This document shows, one piece after another, positions 35,501 to 43,922 of a stretch of 64,000 bases of DNA. The stretch is from PALSA-555 sp963731625 (GTDB taxonomy: Bacteria > Actinomycetota > Acidimicrobiia > IMCC26256 > PALSA-555): contig CAVSWH010000022.1 in assembly GCA_963731625.1 (NCBI GenBank), positions 62,001 to 126,000 on the forward strand. The letters are read 5' to 3'. The translations under genes were made by a program, and so were the position numbers. Under the pieces are notes generated by a model. It saw only the letters and a list, made by a program, of their open reading frames with translations. It ran no database searches and had not been told where the DNA came from. Each line of letters begins with the position of its first letter. Positions within the stretch are counted from its first letter, which is position 1.

Positions 35501-35825
35501 GGTGTTCCGTGATGTCAGTGGGGCTTCTCCGAGCGCAGCCGGTGAGCGGGTTCTCGGCGCGCCACCGCTCACCGGCGGTTGTGACGCCCCCAGCCCCGCT
35601 GTGATGTCCCGCCAGGCCACGGGGCCCGTCCTGGCGGTGAGCCGCTCATCATGACGCCCGCTTCCGGCCGAGCGGCCGGGCCGGAGCGAACGCGCGGCCT
35701 TTTAGGCCGCGAGCGCGAGGTTGTCCTCGGCGTTTATTTGTTGTTTGCCGGCTCTTTCACGACGATCCGGCGACGTCGGCTCGCTTCACCCGCCTCGATC
35801 TACGGAATCGAAGCCACGCACCCCC
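35477..35825 (-). ncRNA. ssrA: transfer-messenger RNA (tmRNA), tag (A)AEDNLALAA
   Basis: A 349-base RNA that frees stalled ribosomes with SmpB. The 5' end GGGGGTG pairs fully with CACCTCC at the 3' end, the T-arm is CCGGGTTCGAATCCCGG, and the discriminator is A; CCA is not encoded. The tag frame follows AAATAAAC and reads GCC GAG GAC AAC CTC GCG CTC GCG GCC TAA (35731 down to 35702), giving AEDNLALAA after the charged alanine, ending in the ClpXP degron LAA. The tag has nine encoded residues, short for an actinobacterium. A TAGAGT hexamer at 35871-35866 could be the -10. smpB lies just upstream on the same strand. Confidence 0.93.
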
Positions 35826-35916
35826 TTGTCAAGGTGCACCGTCGTGCGCGTGACAGTGCCCCGTCACTCTACCGGTCGAATTCCGCCGCCCCCGCCGGAT
35901 GTCGGGAGAACGGTGC

Positions 35917-36408
35917 TCAGCGGTTCTGGCCGGCCTGGCGGCGGTCCTTCATCGCCCGGTCGATGTCGCGCTGAGCGTCCCGCTCGGCGAGTGTGCGGCG
36001 TTTGTCATAGGTCCGCTTCCCCCGGGCGACACCGAGCTCGACCTTCACTCGATGGTCCTTGAAGAAGAGCTGGAGCGGCACCAGCGTCATACCCCGCTCC
36101 GCCGTCAGCCGGGTGAGCTCGTCGATCTCGCGGCGATGCAGCAAGAGCTTGCGGGGCCGCACCGGATCCAGCTCGTCGCTCGAGAACTGGTAGGGGGCGA
36201 CGTGCATCCCGTGCAGCCAGACCTCGTGGTCGCGGATGCGGGCGTACGAATCCTGCAGGTTCGCCTTGCCTTCGCGCAGGGACTTCACCTCGGAACCCGC
36301 GAGCATGATGCCGCACTCGTACGTCTCGAGGATCTCGTAGTTGTAGCGAGCTCGGCGGTTGCGCACCGTCGGTGTCCGACCAGCCTTCGCGTCGGATCGG
36401 GGCGGCAT
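35917..36408 (-). CDS. smpB: SsrA-binding protein SmpB
   Basis: Binds the tRNA-like part of tmRNA and delivers it to stalled ribosomes. The 163 residues contain the OB-fold signature NRRARYNYEILETYECGIMLAGSEVKSLREGKANLQDSY, the LHGMHVAPY motif and the basic C-terminal tail GKRTYDKRRTLAERDAQRDIDRAMK that enters the mRNA channel. The ATG at 36408 is supported by TACCGT exactly 6 bases upstream, a leaderless arrangement. It is transcribed toward ssrA, 91 bases away. In most actinobacteria smpB follows ftsX; here the two are about 22 kb apart. Confidence 0.96.
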   Translation of the reverse strand: MPPRSDAKAGRTPTVRNRRARYNYEILETYECGIMLAGSEVKSLREGKANLQDSYARIRDHEVWLHGMHVAPYQFSSDELDPVRPRKLLLHRREIDELTRLTAERGMTLVPLQLFFKDHRVKVELGVARGKRTYDKRRTLAERDAQRDIDRAMKDRRQAGQNR

Positions 36409-36414
36409 CCGCTG

Positions 36415-36424
36415 ACGGTACCGT
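36415..36424. promoter_or_regulatory. palindromic shared -10 element ACGGTACCGT (bidirectional promoter)
   Basis: The 10-base palindrome gives TACCGT on both strands. Each copy lies exactly 6 bases from an ATG: 36431 on the forward strand (nitronate monooxygenase) and 36408 on the reverse strand (smpB). The two -10 elements overlap, so polymerase can face either way but not both at once. Confidence 0.6.
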
Positions 36425-36430
36425 GCGGCG

Positions 36431-37369
36431 ATGCGGAACCGCCTCACCGATCTGCTCGGCGTCGAGCATCCGATCCTGCAGGCGCCAATGGGCTACATCG
36501 CCCGAGCGCAGCTCGCCTCGGCGGTGTCCAATGCCGGGGCGCTCGGGATCATCGAGACGTCGTCGGGTCAGCTCGAGCAGGTCCGCGGCGAAATCGAGAA
36601 GATGCGCGACCTGACGGACAAGCCGTTCGGCGTGAACATCGCGCAGATGCTCGTCCGCGACCCGGGCATCGTCGACTTCGTGCACGACCAGGGCGTCCGG
36701 TTCGTCACGACCTCGGCCGGCAACCCGGCGACGTACACGGACGCGCTGCACGAGGCCGGGATCACGGTGTTCCATGTTGTGCCGTCGCTCCGAGCGGCGT
36801 TGAAGGCCGTGGCCGCCGGCGTCGACGGGATCGTCGCCGAAGGCGGCGAGGGCGGCGGGTTCAAGGCGAGCCGCGACGTCGCGACGATGGTCCTCACGCC
36901 CCTCGTGTGCTCACGCGTCGACGTGCCGGTCGTGTCGGCGGGAGGGATCTGCGACGGCCGGTCGATGGCGGCCGCGTTCGCGCTCGGCGCCGAGGGCGTG
37001 CAGATGGGGACGCGCATGGTGTCGGCCGCGGAATCGCCGGTGCACCAGCGGTACAAGGACCTCGTGGTCGAGACACCCGAGACCGGCACCGTGTTCCTGA
37101 ACCGCTGGCACAAGCCCTCGTTCCGTGTCCTCGCCACGGAGCGCAGCGAGGCGCACGAGCGCGCCGACGAGCAGGTCGTGCTCGGCACGCTCGACGGGAT
37201 CCTCTCGCTGTACTTCGAGGGTGACCTCGACGCCGCGTTCGCGTTCGGCGGTCAGGTCGCCGGACGGATCGACGCTGTCGAATCCGTCGACGACATCATC
37301 CGCTCGACGATGGCCGAGTTCCACGACGTGATCGACGTGCTCGCTCGCCGCTATCCGGTGCCTCGCTAG
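36431..37369 (+). CDS. nitronate monooxygenase/2-nitropropane dioxygenase family protein
   Basis: A 312-residue FMN-binding TIM barrel. Features are EHPILQAPMGYIARAQLASAVSNAGALGII, GGEGGGFKASRD (phosphate-binding loop), VSAGGICDGRSMAAAFALGAEGVQMGTRM and the family pattern GVNIAQML. Members oxidise alkyl nitronates, while a close group are enoyl reductases or trans-AT polyketide accessory proteins; the activity here is not certain. It starts at a leaderless ATG from the palindromic promoter shared with smpB. An orphan molybdenum hydroxylase subunit follows. Confidence 0.87.
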   Translation: MRNRLTDLLGVEHPILQAPMGYIARAQLASAVSNAGALGIIETSSGQLEQVRGEIEKMRDLTDKPFGVNIAQMLVRDPGIVDFVHDQGVRFVTTSAGNPATYTDALHEAGITVFHVVPSLRAALKAVAAGVDGIVAEGGEGGGFKASRDVATMVLTPLVCSRVDVPVVSAGGICDGRSMAAAFALGAEGVQMGTRMVSAAESPVHQRYKDLVVETPETGTVFLNRWHKPSFRVLATERSEAHERADEQVVLGTLDGILSLYFEGDLDAAFAFGGQVAGRIDAVESVDDIIRSTMAEFHDVIDVLARRYPVPR

Positions 37370-37372
37370 CAT
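37367..37372 (+). promoter_or_regulatory. -10 element TAGCAT, leaderless arrangement
   Basis: TAGCAT lies 7 bases before the GTG at 37380; it overlaps the stop codon of the upstream gene. Confidence 0.4.
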
Positions 37373-37379
37373 CCCCGCC

Positions 37380-39680
37380 GTGACACCGTCTGGCTCGATC
37401 CTCGGCAACCCGGTCGCGCGAGTGGAGGACCCGCGCATCCTGCGCGGCGAGGCGACGTACTTCGACGACTTCGCACCCGCGGGCACCGCGCACGTCGCGT
37501 TCGTGCGCTCGACCATCGCCCACGCCCGGGTCACATCCATCGACACGAGCGACGCCGAGGCGATGCCGGGCGTGCTCGCGGTGCACACGAGCCAGACGCT
37601 CCCGCTCGACCCGGTGCAGGGCTTCGTCATGCTGCCGCCCGTGTTCAGCCGGCCAGCGCTGGCCGACGGGACGGTCCGCTTCGTCGGCGACATCGTGGCC
37701 GTCGTCCTCGCCGAGACGCGCGCCGAGGCGGTCGACGCCGCCGAGCTCGTCGTGGTCGACTACGAGCCGCTCCCGACGGTGCTCGACCCCGAGGCCGCCC
37801 TCGAAGAGGGCGCCCCGCTCCTCTTCCCGGACCACGGTTCGAATCTCGCGATCGAGTTCAACTTCGGCGACGACGCGACGATCCTCGAGGGCGCGGACGT
37901 CGTCGTCCGCGGGCGGTTCCTGAACCAGCGGGTCGCGCCCCTGCCGATGGAGCCCAACGGGATCCTCGTCGAGCCCACCGACGACGACACGGTGCTCGTC
38001 ACGGTGCCCACCCAGTCGCCGTTCGGGATTCGGGACCCGCTCGCCGGCGCGCTCGGCCTCGAGCCCGACCAGGTGCGCGTCATCGCACCCGCCGTCGGCG
38101 GCGGCTTCGGCGCCAAGACCGGCATGTACTGCGAGCAGCTCGTCGCCGCGACCCTGGCCCGCCAGCTGCGGCGCCCCGTGAAGTGGACCGAGACGCGCTC
38201 CGAGAACCTGCTGGCGATGACGCACGGCCGAGGCCAGATCCAGCACGTCGAGCTCGGCCTGCGGCGTGACGGGACGTTCGTCGGCGTGAAGGCGAAGGTG
38301 ATCTGCGACGCGGGGGGCTACCCGTCGATCGGCGCGTTCCTCCCGTTCCTAACCCGGACGATGGCCCAGGGCGTGTACGCCATCCCGAAGGTCGAGCTGA
38401 ACGCCGTGAGCGCGGCGACGAACACCACGCCGACCGCGGCGTACCGCGGCGCCGGCCGTCCGGAGGCGACCGCGTTCCTCGAGCGGATCGTGGACATGGC
38501 CGCCGACGAGCTCGACATCGACCCCGTCGAGATTCGCAAGCGCAACTTCCTGCCACCGGAGGCGTTCCCGCTCACCACCGCGACAGGCGCGAACTACGAC
38601 GTCGGCGAGTACGCGAAGGCCCTCGACGAGGCGTGCCGGGTCGCCGGCTACGACGAGCTCCGCCGCGAGCAGGCGGACCGACGCGCTGCGGAGGACGTCC
38701 ACCTGCTCGGCATCGGCGTGTCGACCTACGTCGAGATCACCGCGGGTGGGCTGTTCCAGGAGTTCGGCGGCGTCGAGGTGCTCGCCGACGGGATCGTCGT
38801 CGCGCGCGTCGGCACGTCGTCGCACGGCCAGGGTCACGCGACGGCGTTCGCGATGATCGTCGCGGAGCTGCTCGGTGTCCCGATGGAGCACGTGCGGGTC
38901 GTCCAGTCGGACACGGCGCTGGTGCCACGGGGGAGCGGGACGATGGGCTCGCGCTCGCTGCAGACCGCCGGCAGCGCCCTCTACCGCGCGAGCGAGCAGG
39001 TCATCGAGAAGGCGAAGCAGCTTGCGGCCCACCTCCTCGAGGCGAGCCCGGACGACATCGTGCTCCACGACGGCGGGCGCGTCGGCGTGGCCGGTGTGCC
39101 CGCGACGGCGCTCACGTGGGCCGAGCTGGCCGGCGCCGCCGAGCGGCCCGACCGGCGACCCGAGGGCTGGGAGGGCGCCCTCGCCAGCGAGCTCGACTTC
39201 AACCAGGGCGAGGCCACCTATCCCTTCGGCGCCCACGTCGCCGTGGTCGACGTCGACTCCGAGACGGGTCGCGTCGAGCTCGTGCGCCACGTCGCGGTCG
39301 ACGACTGCGGCCGAATCCTCAACCCGCTGCTCGTCGCCGGCCAGCAGCACGGCGGGATCGCCCAAGGTGCCGCGCAGGCGCTGTTCGAGGAGGTCGTCTA
39401 CGACGACGACGGCAACCCGCTGACCGGCAACCTCATGGACTACGCGATGCCGAGCGCGGCGGAGCTGCCGAGCTTCGAGGCCAGCAACACCGAGACGCCG
39501 ACGCCGTTGAACCCGCTCGGAGCGAAGGGGATCGGGGAGTCCGGCACGATCGGCTCCACGCCCGCGATCCAGAACGCGGTCATCGACGCGCTGAGCCACC
39601 TCGGGGTCCGCCACCTCGACATGCCGCTGTCGGCGGAGCGGGTATGGCGGGCCATCCAGGACGCGCGTGCCGGGACCTGA
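37380..39680 (+). CDS. xanthine dehydrogenase family molybdopterin-binding (large) subunit, CoxL form II type
   Basis: The catalytic subunit of a molybdenum hydroxylase, 766 residues. The active-site loop is AYRGAGR (354-360), which marks the form II/aldehyde-oxidase group and not true CO dehydrogenase (AYxCSFR). The catalytic glutamate is in GIGESG (Glu720). An N-terminal hammerhead domain (RVEDPRILRGEATYFDD) and the Moco loop GGGFGAKTGMYCEQ are present. No medium FAD subunit or 2Fe-2S small subunit is adjacent, unusual for the family. The last 14 bases overlap the mec gene. Substrate unknown, probably an aldehyde or N-heterocycle. Confidence 0.9.
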   Translation: MTPSGSILGNPVARVEDPRILRGEATYFDDFAPAGTAHVAFVRSTIAHARVTSIDTSDAEAMPGVLAVHTSQTLPLDPVQGFVMLPPVFSRPALADGTVRFVGDIVAVVLAETRAEAVDAAELVVVDYEPLPTVLDPEAALEEGAPLLFPDHGSNLAIEFNFGDDATILEGADVVVRGRFLNQRVAPLPMEPNGILVEPTDDDTVLVTVPTQSPFGIRDPLAGALGLEPDQVRVIAPAVGGGFGAKTGMYCEQLVAATLARQLRRPVKWTETRSENLLAMTHGRGQIQHVELGLRRDGTFVGVKAKVICDAGGYPSIGAFLPFLTRTMAQGVYAIPKVELNAVSAATNTTPTAAYRGAGRPEATAFLERIVDMAADELDIDPVEIRKRNFLPPEAFPLTTATGANYDVGEYAKALDEACRVAGYDELRREQADRRAAEDVHLLGIGVSTYVEITAGGLFQEFGGVEVLADGIVVARVGTSSHGQGHATAFAMIVAELLGVPMEHVRVVQSDTALVPRGSGTMGSRSLQTAGSALYRASEQVIEKAKQLAAHLLEASPDDIVLHDGGRVGVAGVPATALTWAELAGAAERPDRRPEGWEGALASELDFNQGEATYPFGAHVAVVDVDSETGRVELVRHVAVDDCGRILNPLLVAGQQHGGIAQGAAQALFEEVVYDDDGNPLTGNLMDYAMPSAAELPSFEASNTETPTPLNPLGAKGIGESGTIGSTPAIQNAVIDALSHLGVRHLDMPLSAERVWRAIQDARAGT

Positions 39681-40122
39681 GCCGGCGTTCGCCGCGCCGC
39701 TGCTCGCGCTGTCGGGTGCGCAGTACCGCACGATCGTGGCCCACTGCTACGACGGCCTGCCCGACGAGGCCTGCGGCCTGCTCGCCGGCCCGGTGAGCCC
39801 TGACGGCGAGCCGACGGGCGCGGTCAGCGCGGTGTATCCCTGCACGAACGCGGACGCGTCGGCGCGCACCTACACCGTCGACTCGCGCGACCTGATCCGA
39901 GCGATGCGTGACGCGGAGACCCGCCACGAGGAGCTCGTCGGGGTCTGGCACTCCCACACACACTCCGACGCCTATCCCTCGGACACCGACGTGCGTCAGG
40001 CGATGGAGCCGCACTGGCTCTACGTGCTGATCAGCTTGAAGCACGCCGAGCCGGTCCTGCGCAGCTATCGGATCCGCGACGGGCGCGTCGCGGAGTGCGA
40101 GGTCGTCGTCGCGGACTCGTAG
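39667..40122 (+). CDS. mec: JAMM metallopeptidase, CysO-processing (Mec-like)
   Basis: A 151-residue zinc peptidase. The JAMM motif is complete: Glu34 in DEACGLLAG, His95 and His97 in GVWHSHTHS, then Ser105 and Asp108 in PSDTD. In Mycobacterium tuberculosis Mec removes cysteine from the C terminus of the sulfur carrier CysO after CysM has built it there. The next genes here are cysO-like and cysM-like, so the same role is very likely. The GTG start overlaps the end of the molybdenum hydroxylase gene; no ribosome binding site is obvious. Confidence 0.9.
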   Translation: MPGPEPAFAAPLLALSGAQYRTIVAHCYDGLPDEACGLLAGPVSPDGEPTGAVSAVYPCTNADASARTYTVDSRDLIRAMRDAETRHEELVGVWHSHTHSDAYPSDTDVRQAMEPHWLYVLISLKHAEPVLRSYRIRDGRVAECEVVVADS

Positions 40123-40125
40123 ACT
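40120..40125 (+). promoter_or_regulatory. -10 element TAGACT, leaderless arrangement for cysO
   Basis: TAGACT overlaps the mec stop codon and lies exactly 6 bases before the ATG at 40132, suggesting an internal leaderless promoter for cysO-cysM. Confidence 0.5.
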
Positions 40126-40131
40126 GGCCGC

Positions 40132-40407
40132 ATGTCAGTCGAGGTTCGCCTGCCCACCCTGCTGCGCCCGCACGCGGGCGGCGCCGCGTCCGTGACCGCG
40201 GACGGTGCCACGGTGGGAGACGTGTTCCACGAGCTCATCGACCGGTACCCCGGGCTCGGTGGGAACCTCGTCGACGACAGCGGGCAGCTCCACAAGTTCG
40301 TGAACGTGTACCGCAACGACGACGACATCCGGTACCTCGAGCAGCTCGACACGAAGGTCGCCGACGGCGACGTCATCTCGGTCCTCCCCGCCGTCGCTGG
40401 CGGGTAG
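40132..40407 (+). CDS. cysO: CysO-like sulfur carrier (MoaD/ThiS family)
   Basis: A 91-residue ubiquitin-fold protein ending in the required diglycine (AVAGG). The family pattern VEVRLPTLLRPHAGG, TVGDVFHELIDRYPGL and FVNVYRNDDDIRYLEQLDTKVADGD matches mycobacterial CysO closely. Its C-terminal thiocarboxylate donates sulfur to O-phosphoserine on CysM. The activating enzyme (MoeZ type) is not in the window. This route makes cysteine under oxidative stress independently of sulfide, which fits the peroxide-defence genes nearby. Confidence 0.92.
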   Translation: MSVEVRLPTLLRPHAGGAASVTADGATVGDVFHELIDRYPGLGGNLVDDSGQLHKFVNVYRNDDDIRYLEQLDTKVADGDVISVLPAVAGG

Positions 40408-40477
40408 CGGCCGGTGGTGGCGGTCCTGCTCCCGCCGGGTCGCACACCGTGACCGTCCATCCTGCGGGCGCCGCGTC

Positions 40478-41413
40478 GTGAGAGCCGAGTCCGTGCTGGG
40501 CGTCATCGGCAACACGCCCCTCGTCGGCATCCACGCGCTGTCGCCGAAGCCGAGCGTGCGGCTGTACGCAAAGCTCGAGGGCCAGAACCCCGGCGGGTCC
40601 TCGAAGGACCGCATCGCGCTCGCGATGGTCGACCAGGCGGAGCGCGACGGCACACTCCGGCCCGGGGACACGATCCTGGAGCCGTCGTCCGGCAACACGG
40701 GGATCGGGCTCGCGCTCGTCGCGAAGCTGCGCGGCTACGGGCTGCGCGTCGTGATGCCCGAGAACGTCTCCGTGGAGCGTCGCCAGCTCCTCGAGATCTT
40801 CGGCGCCGACGTCGTCGACTCACCGGCGGCGGAGGGCAGCAACGGGGCGATCCGCCTCGCCGAGAAGCTCGCGGCCGACGACCCCACGCAGCGGTTCCTG
40901 TTCCAGTACGGCAACCCGGCGAACACCCTCGCCCACTACGAGGGCACCGGCCCCGAGATCCTCCGCGACTGCCCCGAGGTCGACGTGTTCGTCGCGGGCC
41001 TCGGGACGAGCGGCACGTTGATGGGCGTCGGCCGGTACCTGAAGGAGCAGAAGCCGTCGGTGCGGATCGTCGCCGTGGAGCCCCCCGCCGGTGAGCTCGT
41101 GCAAGGACTCCGCTCCCTCGACGAGGGCTTCGTGCCGCCCATCTTCGACCCGGCGGTGCTCGACCGGAAGCTGATCGTGCGCCCGCCGGAGTCCATCGCG
41201 TGGCTCCGGCGGCTGCTCAACGAGTGCGGCGTGTTCGCCGGCATCTCGTCGGGCGCGGCGGTCGCCGGCGCCGTCGCCGCCGCGGGTGAGCTCGACGCCG
41301 GCACCGTCGTCGTGCTCCTCCCCGACGGCGGCTGGAAGTACCTGTCGTCAGGTGCGTGGACCGATCCCCTCGACGTCGTCGCCGAGCGCGCGTCGCGCAT
41401 CAACTACTGGTGA
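40478..41413 (+). CDS. cysM: cysteine synthase, CysO-dependent type (CysM)
   Basis: A 311-residue PLP enzyme. The PLP lysine is Lys43 in NPGGSSKDRIA; EPSSGNTGIGLALVA binds the substrate carboxylate, and GTSGTLMGVGRYLKE holds the phosphate of PLP. The C-terminal ending DGGWKYLSSGAW resembles the mycobacterial enzyme that uses O-phosphoserine and CysO thiocarboxylate. The GTG at 40478 overlaps the end of a tiny upstream frame (GTG at 40450) by GTGA. It couples by GTGA to the threonylcarbamoyladenylate synthase gene. Confidence 0.92.
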   Translation: MRAESVLGVIGNTPLVGIHALSPKPSVRLYAKLEGQNPGGSSKDRIALAMVDQAERDGTLRPGDTILEPSSGNTGIGLALVAKLRGYGLRVVMPENVSVERRQLLEIFGADVVDSPAAEGSNGAIRLAEKLAADDPTQRFLFQYGNPANTLAHYEGTGPEILRDCPEVDVFVAGLGTSGTLMGVGRYLKEQKPSVRIVAVEPPAGELVQGLRSLDEGFVPPIFDPAVLDRKLIVRPPESIAWLRRLLNECGVFAGISSGAAVAGAVAAAGELDAGTVVVLLPDGGWKYLSSGAWTDPLDVVAERASRINYW

Positions 41414-42405
41414 GCCCGACGCGGGACCGCGTCGACGACGCGGTCCGGACGCTGCGGCGGGGCGGCCTCGTGGCCTTCCCGACCGAGACGGTCTACGGCC
41501 TGGGCGCGGACGCGAGCAACGCCGCGGCGCTGCGGCGCCTGTACGAGGTCAAGGCGCGCCCGGCGGACCATCCCGTGATCGTGCACCTGCCCACGCGGTC
41601 CACCGTCGACGCCACGATCGGACGGTGGGGCGCGCAGCTCACGCCGGCGGCGCGCGCCCTCGCCGAGGGCTGCTGGCCGGGCCCGCTCACGCTCGTGCTG
41701 CGCCGCGGTCCCGAGGTCCTCGACGAGGTGACGGGCGGCGCCGACACCGTCGGGCTGCGTGTCCCCGACCAGGCGCTCGCGCAGCGCCTCCTGCGGGCGT
41801 TCGGGGACGGCGTTGCCGCACCGTCGGCCAACCGCTTCGGGCGGGTGAGCCCGACGACGGCCGCGCACGTCCGCGCCGACCTCGACGGTGACGTCGACGT
41901 CGTCCTCGACGGCGGCCCGTGCCGCGTCGGCGTCGAGTCGACGATCGTGGACTGCAGCGACGGCGAGCCCGTCGTCCTGCGCCTCGGCGGGCTCGCCCCC
42001 GAGCGCCTCCACGCCCTCCTCGGGTCCCCACCCGTCGTGCTCGACGACGGCTCGCGGGCGGCGCCCGGCACGCGGCCGTCGCACTACGCCCCGCGCGCCG
42101 AGGTCGTCGTCACCGACGCCGGCCACGCCGCCGAGCGGGCCGCCGCGCTGCTCGCGACCAGTGCCCGGGTCGGGGTGCTCGCGACGACGCGGCCCGCCGG
42201 GCTGCCCGCGACGGTCGCGTGGCTCGCGGCACCCGCCGACGTGGACGAGCTTGCCCGAGGGCTCTACGCGCTGCTCCGCCGGGCCGACGACGACGGGCTC
42301 GACGCGCTCGTGGTCGTGCCGCCCGACCCGACGGGTGTCGGCGCCGCGGTCGTCGACCGGCTCACGCGCGCCGCCGCGAGCCGCACCCCGGAGCGCACCC
42401 GATGA
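41410..42405 (+). CDS. L-threonylcarbamoyladenylate synthase (Sua5/TsaC type)
   Basis: Makes threonylcarbamoyl-AMP from threonine, bicarbonate and ATP for the universal t6A37 modification of ANN-reading tRNAs. The 331 residues include the YrdC domain (GGLVAFPTETVYGLGADASN, KARPADHPVIVHL, APSANRFGRVSPTTA, VESTIVDC) and a C-terminal Sua5 domain joined by the linker APGTRPSHYAPRA. It starts by a GTGA overlap with cysM. In Mycobacterium a rhomboid-type gene occupies this position in the otherwise identical block, so its placement here is distinctive. It overlaps murI by four bases. Confidence 0.93.
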   Translation: MSPTRDRVDDAVRTLRRGGLVAFPTETVYGLGADASNAAALRRLYEVKARPADHPVIVHLPTRSTVDATIGRWGAQLTPAARALAEGCWPGPLTLVLRRGPEVLDEVTGGADTVGLRVPDQALAQRLLRAFGDGVAAPSANRFGRVSPTTAAHVRADLDGDVDVVLDGGPCRVGVESTIVDCSDGEPVVLRLGGLAPERLHALLGSPPVVLDDGSRAAPGTRPSHYAPRAEVVVTDAGHAAERAAALLATSARVGVLATTRPAGLPATVAWLAAPADVDELARGLYALLRRADDDGLDALVVVPPDPTGVGAAVVDRLTRAAASRTPERTR

Positions 42406-43190
42406 GCGCGCCGATCGGCGTGTTCGACTCCGGCCTCGGCGGTCTTACGGTGGTCCGCTCGCTGCTCGACCTCCTCCCGAACGAGCCCGTCCTCTACTTC
42501 GGGGACTCCGGCCGCTTCCCGTACGGGCCGAAGCCCCGCGAGGAGGTGCTGAAGTACGCGCTCGAGATCGGCGACGTGCTCGTGGACCGGGGTGCCCGCG
42601 CCGTCGTCGTCGCCTGCAACAGCGCCGCCGCGGCGGCGCTCGACACGCTTGCCGACCGACTGCCCGTCCCGGTGCTCGGCGTCATCGAGCCGGGGCTGCG
42701 GGCCGCCCAGCGCGTGACCGGCTCGCGGCGCGTCGGGGTGATCGGCACGGTCGGCACGATCGCCTCGGGCGCGTACCAGCGCGTCGCGGCCCGGCTGGAC
42801 CCGACGCTGGTGCTCACCTGCGCGGCCTGCCCCGGATTCGTGGAGTTCGTCGAGGCCGGCGACGTCGAATCGGACCAGGTCCACGTGCTCGCAGAGCGGC
42901 TACTCGCCCCGCTGCGGTCCGCCGGGGTCGACACGTTGGTGCTCGGTTGCACGCACTACCCACTGCTGGCCCGTACCATCAGCGACGTCATGGGCCGCGA
43001 CGTGGTGTTGGTGTCGAGCGCCGACGAGACCGCGTTCGAGGTCCGCCGGCGGCTCGGGGTGTCAGGGCCGGCCGCCTCGCCGGCCGCCCCCCGCTTCGTG
43101 ACGAGCGGCGACCCGACGCAGTTCCGTCGCCTCGGCGCGCGGTTCCTCGGGCCCGAGGTCGACGTCGTGGAGGCGTGGTCGTGGAGCTGA
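42402..43190 (+). CDS. murI: glutamate racemase
   Basis: Makes D-glutamate for peptidoglycan. Both catalytic cysteines are present, Cys72 in VVACNSAAA and Cys183 in VLGCTHYP, along with the start PIGVFDSGLGGLTV and the YFGDSGRFPYG motif. The length of 262 residues is normal. Its ATG overlaps the preceding stop (ATGA), and the next gene starts 10 bases before its end. It belongs to the block that mycobacteria also keep with an MBL-fold gene, rph and rdgB. Confidence 0.96.
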   Translation: MSAPIGVFDSGLGGLTVVRSLLDLLPNEPVLYFGDSGRFPYGPKPREEVLKYALEIGDVLVDRGARAVVVACNSAAAAALDTLADRLPVPVLGVIEPGLRAAQRVTGSRRVGVIGTVGTIASGAYQRVAARLDPTLVLTCAACPGFVEFVEAGDVESDQVHVLAERLLAPLRSAGVDTLVLGCTHYPLLARTISDVMGRDVVLVSSADETAFEVRRRLGVSGPAASPAAPRFVTSGDPTQFRRLGARFLGPEVDVVEAWSWS

Positions 43191-43912
43191 CCGTGCTCGG
43201 GTGCTCGGGCTCCTACAACGGCGCCGACGGCCGAGCGTGCAGCGGCTACCTCGTGCGCGACGGCGACAGCCAGGTCTGGATCGACTGCGGCACCGGCACC
43301 TTCGGGGCGCTGCAGCGCCACGTCCCCGTCGAGGACCTCACGGCGGTCGTGCTCACCCACGGCCACCCCGACCACGTCGTCGACGTGTACGGGCTGCACG
43401 TCATGCTGCGCTACGCCATCGGCCGCACGGGGCTGCCGATCTACGCGCCGGCGGGCTTGGGCGACCAGCTCGGCGCGCTTGTGCAGGGCGACTGGGGCGA
43501 CGCGTTCTCGTGGCGCACGATCGACAGCGACACCGAGGTCAAGGTCGGGACACTCACGCTGCACTTCTCCCGTACGGACCATCCGCCGCCCACGTACGCC
43601 GTCGAGCTGTCGGCGAACGGCTCGCGCCTCGTGTACAGCTCGGACACCGGACCGGAGTGGAGCGTCGAGGCGTTCCCCGGCGGCGCGGACCTCGTGCTGT
43701 CCGAGGCGACCTACCTCCACGACGAGAAGCCGGCGCCGATCCACCTGTCGGCGAAGGAGGCCGGCCGCGCCGCGCGCGCCGCCGGCGCGAAGCGACTCAT
43801 GCTCACCCATCTCTGGCCGCTCGTCGACCGTCAGGCGGCGGTCGCCGAGGGCTCCGCGGCGTACGGCGAGCCGGTGCTGCTCGCCGAGCCGGACCAGACG
43901 ACGACGATCTGA
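43181..43912 (+). CDS. MBL-fold hydrolase, Rv1339-like (possible cyclic nucleotide phosphodiesterase)
   Basis: A 243-residue metallo-beta-lactamase fold protein with the metal motif LTHGHPDH (His60, His62, Asp64, His65), SRTDHPPPTYAVEL and the later THLWP histidine. It starts MELTVLGCSGSYNG, and the GTG at 43181 lies inside the end of murI. The matching gene in Mycobacterium tuberculosis (Rv1339), in the same place between murI and rph, has been reported as an atypical cAMP phosphodiesterase; RNase Z relatives are also close. The activity here is inferred from synteny and fold. Confidence 0.83.
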   Translation: MELTVLGCSGSYNGADGRACSGYLVRDGDSQVWIDCGTGTFGALQRHVPVEDLTAVVLTHGHPDHVVDVYGLHVMLRYAIGRTGLPIYAPAGLGDQLGALVQGDWGDAFSWRTIDSDTEVKVGTLTLHFSRTDHPPPTYAVELSANGSRLVYSSDTGPEWSVEAFPGGADLVLSEATYLHDEKPAPIHLSAKEAGRAARAAGAKRLMLTHLWPLVDRQAAVAEGSAAYGEPVLLAEPDQTTTI

Positions 43913-43922
43913 GGATGTGCCC

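Noticed and set aside
37380..39680. Carbon monoxide dehydrogenase large subunit
   Set aside because: The active-site loop is AYRGAGR, not the AYxCSFR loop of true CO dehydrogenase.
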